Origin: Acholeplasmatales bacterium
Lineage (GTDB): Bacteria > Bacillota_I > Bacilli_A > Acholeplasmatales > JAEDCM01
DNA: 38,627 nt
Direction: 5' to 3'
Assembly: GCA_017961685.1 (NCBI GenBank)
Contig: JAGCWW010000068.1
Coordinates: forward strand, 1-38,627
In this document: piece after piece, positions 32,981-38,627 of the stretch
Layout: each line of letters starts with the position of its first letter
Numbering within the stretch: the first letter of the stretch is position 1
Made by a program: the position numbers and the translations under genes
Notes under the pieces: model-generated
Told to the model about the DNA's origin: nothing
Seen by the model: the letters and a program-made list of their open reading frames with translations, nothing else
Database searches by the model: none

Positions 32981-32989
32981 TGTTATAAT
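32981..32989 (+). promoter_or_regulatory. Extended -10 promoter of the two-component system
   Basis: TGT-TATAAT, 28 bases before the ATG at 33018. Confidence 0.6.
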
Positions 32990-33017
32990 TTTTAATAGTA
33001 TGTATAGGAGTGATATT

Positions 33018-33698
33018 ATGAGTTATAAAATATTAATTGTTGATGATGATAAGTCATTAAGTTTTATTATGGGCGAAACTTTAAAAAGACATGGCTATGA
33101 AGTAATGTTAGCTTATAATGAAGAAGAATGTTACTCTATTTTAGAGAAAAATACATTCCACTTAATAATTTTAGATATTAACTTACCTGATTCAACAGGT
33201 TTTGAAATATGTAAAGATTTAAGAAGAAAATCAAATATTCCAATTATTTTTGCGAGCGCAAGAAGTAGTGTAACTGATAAAATAGATGGACTTGATATTG
33301 GTGGAGACTTTTATTTATCAAAACCATATTCAATGAATGAAATGTTAAGTGTTGTTAATGCATTAATTAGACGTTGTTATTCGGCAAATACTGATGAACA
33401 AATAGTTGAATTTGGAAATGTTAAAATTAATATCACATCTAGATTAGTTGAAAAAAACGGGGTTAAAGTACAACTATCTTTAAAAGAATTTGATTTACTA
33501 GCATACTTAGCTAATAATTTGAATAAAGCAGTTGAAAAAGATAAATTAATAACTGAAGTTTGGGGAACATTTAGTGTAGTTGAACAATCAACTTTAACTG
33601 TTCATATACGCTGGCTAAGAGAAAAATTAGAAGATGATCCAGCCAATCCAAAGCATATTAAAACAGTACATAAGGTAGGTTACATGTTAGAAAAATAG
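33018..33698 (+). CDS. OmpR-family response regulator
   Basis: A 226-residue two-domain regulator. The receiver domain has acidic pocket D10-D11, phospho-acceptor D53 (LIILDINLPDSTGFEI), S80 and K102 (YLSKPYS). The C-terminal winged-helix domain of OmpR/PhoB type has VQLSLKEFDLLAYLANN, QSTLTVHIRWLREKLEDD and KTVHKVGYML. An in-frame ATG at 33000 exists, but AGGAG at 33006-33010 sets the start at 33018. The kinase gene starts 11 bases downstream. By context it controls the ABC transporter that follows, as in Bce-type and other peptide-sensing modules; direct repeats at 34846-34877 are a candidate binding site. Confidence 0.93.
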   Translation: MSYKILIVDDDKSLSFIMGETLKRHGYEVMLAYNEEECYSILEKNTFHLIILDINLPDSTGFEICKDLRRKSNIPIIFASARSSVTDKIDGLDIGGDFYLSKPYSMNEMLSVVNALIRRCYSANTDEQIVEFGNVKINITSRLVEKNGVKVQLSLKEFDLLAYLANNLNKAVEKDKLITEVWGTFSVVEQSTLTVHIRWLREKLEDDPANPKHIKTVHKVGYMLEK

Positions 33699-33709
33699 GA
33701 GGTGTTATT

Positions 33710-34840
33710 ATGAAGAAAAGAATATTTGGTATATGTTTATTCTTTATCGTCATAGTTTTTATATTAGCTATTTCGTTTTGTTTATACGAACACAACGTTC
33801 ATTCAGATTCCGCAAGGAATAATGAAATAGTTAATATTAACGAAATTGAACAATTAATAAAATTAGGACAAACAGAAGAAGCAATTAATAAATTAGATGG
33901 TGTTTCAACATTCTTAAGAAATACAGATAGTGATGCAAATTATACACCTATTATTTTAATTTCAAGTATAAGCGTGTTATTTGTTTTAACTGTTTTCTTA
34001 TATATTTATTTTTCTATTTTACGTCCATTTGATAAACTAAAAGGATTTGCCAAAGAAATATCTAGTGGTAACTTTGATATTCCTCTAGAATATGAAAGAA
34101 GTAATTATTTCGGCAAATTCACATGGAGTTTTGATATGATGCGTAATGAGATAAAAAAGGCTAGACGATGCGAAAAAGAAGCGATTGAAAATAATAAAAC
34201 TGTAATCGCATCTTTATCTCATGATATAAAAACACCTATCGCATCTATTAAGGCATATTCAGAAGCACTAGAAGCTAATATGGATAATTCATATGAAGAA
34301 AGAATGACTTATATTAATGTTATTATGAGAAAAGCTGATGAAGTTAAAAAGCTAACTGATGATTTATTTGTGCATTCAATATCTGATATGGATAGAATAA
34401 GCTTCAACTATGAAAATGTTAATTTAGATGATGTCATTATTAATTCAAGTAATGACTTTAAAGCAAACACTCCTATTAATTATATAAATAATGTTAAAAA
34501 TGCATTTATTTATGCAGATAGAGATAGATTATATCAAATCTTTGAAAATATAATAAATAACTCTATTAAATATGCTAATACTAAAATAGATATAAATTTA
34601 GATGAAACAAAAGATAATTATATCGTTACTATAAAGGATTATGGTAGGGGTATAGATGATAGTGATATGCCATTTATCTTTGAAAAGTTCTATAGAGGAA
34701 AAAATTCTAAAGAAAAACAAGGAACTGGTTTAGGATTATATATCGTTAAATATATGATAGAAAAGATGAATGGAATAGTAGAATTAGAAAATGATAATGG
34801 ATTAAAGGTTAAATTAATTTTCAAAAAAATTTTAAATTAA
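33710..34840 (+). CDS. Membrane sensor histidine kinase
   Basis: A 376-residue kinase. TM1 is at about 5-26, a short outer loop of about 50 residues follows, and TM2 is at about 80-103. A HAMP-like segment (RPFDKLKGFAKEISSGNFDIPL) leads to HisKA, with the phosphorylated H171 in ASLSHDIKTPIASI. The ATP-binding domain has the N box (ENIINNSIKYA), G1 (DYGRGIDDSD), F box (PFIFEKFYRG) and G2 (GTGLGLYIVKYM). The small outer loop is larger than that of the intramembrane-sensing BceS type, so a direct ligand is possible. The RBS AGGAGGTG overlaps the stop of the response regulator gene, so the two are cotranscribed. The partner is the adjacent regulator. Confidence 0.93.
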   Translation: MKKRIFGICLFFIVIVFILAISFCLYEHNVHSDSARNNEIVNINEIEQLIKLGQTEEAINKLDGVSTFLRNTDSDANYTPIILISSISVLFVLTVFLYIYFSILRPFDKLKGFAKEISSGNFDIPLEYERSNYFGKFTWSFDMMRNEIKKARRCEKEAIENNKTVIASLSHDIKTPIASIKAYSEALEANMDNSYEERMTYINVIMRKADEVKKLTDDLFVHSISDMDRISFNYENVNLDDVIINSSNDFKANTPINYINNVKNAFIYADRDRLYQIFENIINNSIKYANTKIDINLDETKDNYIVTIKDYGRGIDDSDMPFIFEKFYRGKNSKEKQGTGLGLYIVKYMIEKMNGIVELENDNGLKVKLIFKKILN

Positions 34841-34845
34841 ATTCT

Positions 34846-34882
34846 TTTCTTAAGGATTTCTTAATATTTCCTAATATATAAT
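34846..34882 (+). promoter_or_regulatory. ABC transporter promoter with three phased direct repeats
   Basis: TTTCTTAA (from 34846), TTTCTTAA (34857) and TTTCCTAA (34867) repeat with 11- and 10-base spacing directly upstream of TATAAT at 34877-34882. The -35 position has no good match. Helically phased direct repeats near -35 are typical of OmpR-family binding, here most likely by the regulator at 33018. Confidence 0.55.
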
Positions 34883-34907
34883 GATGGCGTAAAGGAAAGG
34901 ATTGATT

Positions 34908-35672
34908 ATGATGAGTAATATAATTTTAAAGGCAAATGAAGTATGTAAAAGCTTTGCTCATGACGGTGGACAAGTACATGTATTAACAAACGTTAATCTT
35001 GATATTTATGAAGGAGATTTTACCGTTATTATGGGAGCATCTGGTTCAGGTAAATCAACATTACTATATGCTTTATCAGGAATGGATAAAGCTACAAGTG
35101 GTAATGTGTTTTATAATGGATTAGATATTAATGAAATGAAGGAAAAAGAACTTACAAAACTAAGACACACAGATTTTGGTTTTGTCTTCCAACAAATGCA
35201 TTTAGTATCTAACCTAACATTATTTGAAAATGTCTGTATTTCGGGATATTTAAATAAAGATATTAAAGCTAACGATGTTAAAGAATATGCAAATGAATTA
35301 TTAAAAAGAATGAATATAGATGATGTAAAAACACACCTACCTAGTCAAGTTTCAGGTGGTGAGCAACAAAGAACAGCTATCGCTAGAGCTGTTATAAATC
35401 ATCCAAAATTAGTATTTGCTGATGAACCTACAGGCGCTTTAAATAAGAAGAATTCTTATGAAGTTTTAGACTTATTATCTGAACTTAATAATGATGGACA
35501 ATCTATCATTATGGTTACTCATGATATTAAAGGTGCTATTAGAGCAGATAGATTATTATATTTATCAGATGGTAATATTGTTGGTGAATTTAAAATGCCA
35601 AAATATAGTAAAGAAATGGAAAAAAGTAGAGAACAACAAGTTTCAGCTTGGCTAAATTCTTTAGAATGGTAG
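34908..35672 (+). CDS. ABC transporter ATP-binding protein, MacB/LolD-type
   Basis: An ATPase of about 254 residues. Walker A GASGSGKST is at 43-51, the Q loop FVFQQM, the signature VSGGEQQRTAIARAV, Walker B LVFADEPTGAL and the H loop VTHD. The EPTGAL D-loop is typical of ATPases that partner FtsX-fold permeases of the type VII (mechanotransmission) ABC class. A C-terminal tail of about 25 residues follows. In-frame starts occur at TTG 34902, ATG 34908 and ATG 34911; GGAAAGG at 34894-34900 best fits 34908. Its stop overlaps the RBS of the permease gene. Substrate unknown; peptide or lipoprotein handling is the family norm. Confidence 0.93.
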   Translation: MMSNIILKANEVCKSFAHDGGQVHVLTNVNLDIYEGDFTVIMGASGSGKSTLLYALSGMDKATSGNVFYNGLDINEMKEKELTKLRHTDFGFVFQQMHLVSNLTLFENVCISGYLNKDIKANDVKEYANELLKRMNIDDVKTHLPSQVSGGEQQRTAIARAVINHPKLVFADEPTGALNKKNSYEVLDLLSELNNDGQSIIMVTHDIKGAIRADRLLYLSDGNIVGEFKMPKYSKEMEKSREQQVSAWLNSLEW

Positions 35673-35681
35673 GTGCTAAAT

Positions 35682-38147
35682 ATGGAAGTACGTACTATTT
35701 TGAAAAGAGATATACAAAAGAAAAAAGGAATATTCATTTGTATAGCATTATTAACATTATTAATTGTTACAGCATTCTTAACAATCTTTGGTGTAAATAA
35801 TGAATATCGTAAAGGAAGAAAAAAAGTAATTAAAGATACTAATACAGAAAACATTTTATGTTATATGTATTCTACATATTATGATCCGACATTAATAGAT
35901 AGGATTGAAGATGTAGAAGGGGTGGAAAAATGTAGAGAGCTTACAGCCTTACTATCAATTAATCAAAATCATAGAATTAGAAAAGGCGATGACCCTACTA
36001 ATCAAAGTAAGGTTAGAGAAAGAAATACATATGCTATTGAAAAATTTAGTGATGCTAAAGATCACATTAAATTATTCAATAGTTCTCTAACAGGTTATAC
36101 TAGTGAGATTCCAGTACTAGAAAAAGGTGAAATATATTTACCACTAGGATTAAAAGATAAATTAAATTGTAATATAGGTGATTATTATGTTGATGATTTT
36201 GGTGTTACTATCGATTATGATGAAGAAGGCAATAAGATTTATCCGTCAAAAGAATATCAATTTAGAATAAAAGGATTTGTTGCTGCTCCAATGATGGGAT
36301 CTTATTCTATCGGTTGGAAAGAAGTATTTATTTCAGATGAAGATTTTAATGAAATTTATGAATTAAGTGTAGAAGGTACAAAAGTAATTCAAGAAAATTC
36401 TTTAAGTACAGATTCAAACTTTAGTTTAGTTACTTATGTTTATAAAGTTTATTCAGATGGCTCAATGAGTGATGCTAAGCTATCTAAAACAGTTACACTT
36501 GAAACTAAGCTTGGAGATTTTTGTGAAGGTTTAATTTTACAAAGTCAATCAACACATTATACAGGATTATATATTGCTATTATTGGTGGTATATTAGTAG
36601 CATTTGTAATTATTTTAGTAGTAGTTGTATTAATTGTTATATCTAATAGTGTTAGTGGTGAAATAGAAAGTGAATATAAGAAGTTTGGTATACTTAAAGC
36701 ACTAGGATTCTCTAACTTTAAGATAGGCTTAACTTTAAGTCTTTTATACATTATCGCAGAAGTGATAGGTATAGTTGTAGGATTAGTTTTATCAATATTC
36801 TTAAAGATCTTACTTGGTGGAATGTTTGTAAGTAACACAGCTACAGCACCATACTCATATGTAAGTATGACTAACCTTTTAACTGTAACAGCTATAGTTC
36901 TAGGTTCATCATTATTCTTTATCTTTATTAAACTATTAAAGATTAGAAAAATATCGCCTATTAAAGCCATTAACGGTAATAGTAATGATATTTACTTTAC
37001 ACCTAGATTAAACGCTCCACTAACAAAAAAAGGACTATCATTCTCCTTATCTTTAAAGCAAATATTATTTAGTCCAGTAAGATATTTAGGTATAGGATTA
37101 GTTATGGCATTCTTAGCATTTGCGATGCTTACAGGTATGAAGGCAGTAGATTTAACTAAGGCTAAAAGTGTAGCTAAATCATTTGGTATTGATACATCAA
37201 ATATATCACTTAGTTTCTATTCAGAACATCCTCTAGATAAAGAAACAGTTGATGAAATCTTAGGTGAGTTAAATAAAGTAACTGAAATTGATTACTATAA
37301 TGCAAGAACAAGTCAGTATTTCTCATTTGAAGGAGACCAATTGCTTGGTGAATATTCAATGACACCAGAAAATATTTTAAGCATTTATAAGGGTAGATCA
37401 CCAATTTATGATAATGAATTTGTCACAACAAAAAATGTTTGTGAAATGTATAATTTAAAAATTGGTGATAAGGTTAGAATCTCATCTAAAACAGGTGAAG
37501 AAGAATTTATGCTTGTTGGTATATTCCAAAGCTCTAGAGATACAGGTATGACATTCTCTATAAGCTATGATGGTGCTAAAAAAGTAGATAATACTATTAG
37601 AATCCATTATATGACTTTAAATGTTAAAGATGAAGCTAAGTTTAATGAAGTAATGAATAAGTTAGATGAAATCAATAATAACAGATTTAAAGTTTATGAT
37701 AATAGAGAAAATTCATTAGATGAACTAGAAGAATACACTGGCATATCTTTAGGTATATGTGCCATTATATTAGTATTCTCAACTATATTTGCACTTGTAA
37801 CAATAAGATTAATAACTGTTAAATCATTTATGCAAGAAAGAATAGATTTAGGTATTTTTAAAGCAAATGGCTTTAATACATTTAAATTAAGAAATACTAT
37901 GGCTATACGTTTTACTCTAGTAGCATTCTTAGGATTAGTACTTGGATGCATAATGAGTATGTTCCTATCAGGGTACATCTTAGGACTATTACTTAGCAGT
38001 TTAGGTTTAGGTAGAATAAATGTAGCAAATAAATTTACTAATATGTTAATAGTAGTTGCTGGTGGAATGCTTATTGTATACTTATCTGCATATATTGCAA
38101 GTAGAAGAATTAAGAAAGTTTCCATTAGAGAATTAGTAGTTGAATAA
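35682..38147 (+). CDS. FtsX-family ABC transporter permease with two FtsX domains
   Basis: An 821-residue membrane protein. TM1 is at about 17-38, followed by an extracellular domain of about 240 residues. The first FtsX unit has three helices (GGILVAFVIILVVVVLIVIS, a helix near YIIAEVIGIVVGLVLSIFL, and one at LLTVTAIVLGSSLFFIFI). A fifth helix (YLGIGLVMAFLAFAMLTGM) leads to a second outer domain of about 200 residues, and three more helices form the second FtsX unit (ISLGICAIILVFSTIFALVT to the C-terminus). The KKFGILKALGF and ERIDLGIFKANGF segments are the coupling regions to the ATPase. Eight helices distinguish it from the ten-helix BceB type. GTG 35673 lies in the RBS; ATG 35682 is preferred. 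No terminator is seen after it before the remnant at 38144. Confidence 0.92.
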   Translation: MEVRTILKRDIQKKKGIFICIALLTLLIVTAFLTIFGVNNEYRKGRKKVIKDTNTENILCYMYSTYYDPTLIDRIEDVEGVEKCRELTALLSINQNHRIRKGDDPTNQSKVRERNTYAIEKFSDAKDHIKLFNSSLTGYTSEIPVLEKGEIYLPLGLKDKLNCNIGDYYVDDFGVTIDYDEEGNKIYPSKEYQFRIKGFVAAPMMGSYSIGWKEVFISDEDFNEIYELSVEGTKVIQENSLSTDSNFSLVTYVYKVYSDGSMSDAKLSKTVTLETKLGDFCEGLILQSQSTHYTGLYIAIIGGILVAFVIILVVVVLIVISNSVSGEIESEYKKFGILKALGFSNFKIGLTLSLLYIIAEVIGIVVGLVLSIFLKILLGGMFVSNTATAPYSYVSMTNLLTVTAIVLGSSLFFIFIKLLKIRKISPIKAINGNSNDIYFTPRLNAPLTKKGLSFSLSLKQILFSPVRYLGIGLVMAFLAFAMLTGMKAVDLTKAKSVAKSFGIDTSNISLSFYSEHPLDKETVDEILGELNKVTEIDYYNARTSQYFSFEGDQLLGEYSMTPENILSIYKGRSPIYDNEFVTTKNVCEMYNLKIGDKVRISSKTGEEEFMLVGIFQSSRDTGMTFSISYDGAKKVDNTIRIHYMTLNVKDEAKFNEVMNKLDEINNNRFKVYDNRENSLDELEEYTGISLGICAIILVFSTIFALVTIRLITVKSFMQERIDLGIFKANGFNTFKLRNTMAIRFTLVAFLGLVLGCIMSMFLSGYILGLLLSSLGLGRINVANKFTNMLIVVAGGMLIVYLSAYIASRRIKKVSIRELVVE

Positions 38148-38326
38148 TAGAAGTGGAGTTTATTTCGTTATTTTTAAGGGGGATTAAAAATGAAGCTGAT
38201 GGTGGATTTGGACCAAATGCTTTAGCAGTTATTACTGGTGATAGTAGTTCATTTACACAAGCTGGTTTAACTTTAAAGGGTTCAAATATACATTATGTAG
38301 ATAGAATTCTATTTGTAGAAGCTTAG
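38144..38326 (+). pseudogene. Short gene remnant next to the IS200/IS605-type element
   Basis: An open frame of about 60 codons, with a clearly protein-like end (GGFGPNALAVITGDSSSF, then LTLKGSNIHYVDRILFVEA and TAG at 38324), has no convincing start. The only good RBS, AAGGGGG at 38176-38182, points to ATG 38190, which is in another frame and stops after 11 codons. GTG 38153 is in frame but poorly supported. The stop codon abuts the transposon end. I read it as the 3' part of a displaced or frameshifted gene. No family recognised. Confidence 0.4.
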
Positions 38327-38419
38327 TGACATGCTCTCACAACTTGTAGAAGTGGGAGTTTCTCGGTCAAGGATTCTACCGAATCCAGTATGCGAGCTAT
38401 CCCCGAATGTCCTTCGGTT
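38327..38419 (-). ncRNA. Transposon right end, probable omegaRNA (reRNA) scaffold of TnpB
   Basis: Downstream of the tnpB stop, the minus strand holds three successive hairpins: CCGAA/TTCGG (38403-38417), GGATTC/GAATCC with loop GGTA (38371-38386), and an imperfect CTCCCACTT...AAGTTGTGAG stem (about 38333-38358). It ends ...CATGTCAC at 38327. In IS200/IS605 and IS607 elements this end region is both the transposase recognition end and the scaffold of the TnpB guide RNA, whose guide is copied from the flanking DNA. The exact transposon end is estimated to within a few bases. Confidence 0.65.
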
Positions 38420-38627
38420 TTATATTGTAGGATTAAGATTTAATAGTCTTAATCCTTCTTTTATTAGATTATATGTGGCATTCTTGTCTCTATTATGTCT
38501 TAAACCACAATATGGACATATCCAATATCTATTGCTTAATGTTAAATCTTTGTTATAATATCCACAATTTGAACACAATTTACTAGATGGATAATATTTA
38601 TCTACTTTAAGTAATTTTCCACCTTTA
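38420..38627 (-). CDS. tnpB: IS200/IS605-family TnpB RNA-guided nuclease, C-terminal part (5' end outside window)
   Basis: The last 68 codons of a minus-strand frame that continues past the window. It shows the TnpB/OrfB zinc ribbon: KLLKVDKYYPSSKLCSNCGY, then WICPYCGLRHNRDKNATYNL, with two CxxC pairs and the RD-NA segment that carries the last RuvC aspartate. It ends NLNPTI. TnpB is an RNA-guided DNA endonuclease, the ancestor of Cas12, that promotes transposon retention. The visible part is intact, but completeness of the gene and presence of a tnpA partner cannot be judged here. Confidence 0.92.
   Translation of the reverse strand, partial: KGGKLLKVDKYYPSSKLCSNCGYYNKDLTLSNRYWICPYCGLRHNRDKNATYNLIKEGLRLLNLNPTI

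Noticed and set aside
38331..38558. Plus-strand 75-codon open frame at the window end
   Set aside because: It is antisense to the tnpB 3' end and the structured transposon end; the minus-strand reading has a zinc ribbon and RuvC residues.

Overview
The window looks like chromosomal DNA of a very AT-rich, anaerobic, low-GC Gram-positive bacterium (Bacillota). It is probably a host-associated lineage of Bacilli near the Erysipelotrichia, RF39 or Mollicutes branch. The reasons are a CcpA-type regulator, a ytxK-ackA pair, pfkA-pyk, a short Mollicutes-sized DnaE, superoxide reductase plus flavodiiron protein, and very large repeat-rich surface proteins. TGA is used as a stop (dnaE, the antitoxin gene), so the code is standard. 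The lineage is inferred; the gene content is read directly.

Layout: 1-9023 is mostly housekeeping. It holds the 3' part of a ccpA-like gene, tyrS, a small DUF3320-like protein, a diacylglycerol-kinase-family protein, a convergent methyltransferase, homoserine dehydrogenase, and a gltX-proS-small membrane protein operon. 9042-19610 is a surface-protein island. A 2442-residue wall-spanning protein (beta-helix modules followed by YDG-type Ig-like repeats) is followed by a 983-residue lipoprotein built of InlB/Flg_new-type repeats and a DUF6273-like domain. The two genes carry near-identical terminator, leader and RBS cassettes. A RelB/DinJ-YafQ toxin-antitoxin pair with its own palindromic operator follows. 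Next is a minus-strand gene fusing YidD to an MnmM (YtqB)-like tRNA methyltransferase.

21031-23703 is an oxygen and ROS defence block: desulfoferrodoxin, a three-domain flavodiiron-flavin reductase-rubredoxin protein, and an FMN-binding PNPOx-fold protein. 23707-32968 holds ytxK-ackA, an anchored Ig-like surface protein, dnaE and the glycolytic pfkA-pyk operon. The presence of ccpA, tyrS, ytxK-ackA, dnaE and pfkA-pyk in one window recalls a Bacillus chromosome neighbourhood. 33018-38147 is a two-component system followed by a MacB/FtsX-type ABC transporter whose promoter carries three phased direct repeats, the expected form of an OmpR-family binding site. The window ends in the right end of an IS200/IS605-type element: the 3' end of tnpB on the minus strand and a structured, omegaRNA-like end, inserted directly after a short gene remnant.

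Most single-gene promoters here are extended -10 boxes (TGN-TATAAT or TAAAAT) with very short leaders, and nearly every transcription unit ends in a clear hairpin plus T-run. I saw no tRNA, rRNA, CRISPR array, T-box or other riboswitch. No gene-free stretch exceeds 300 bases.
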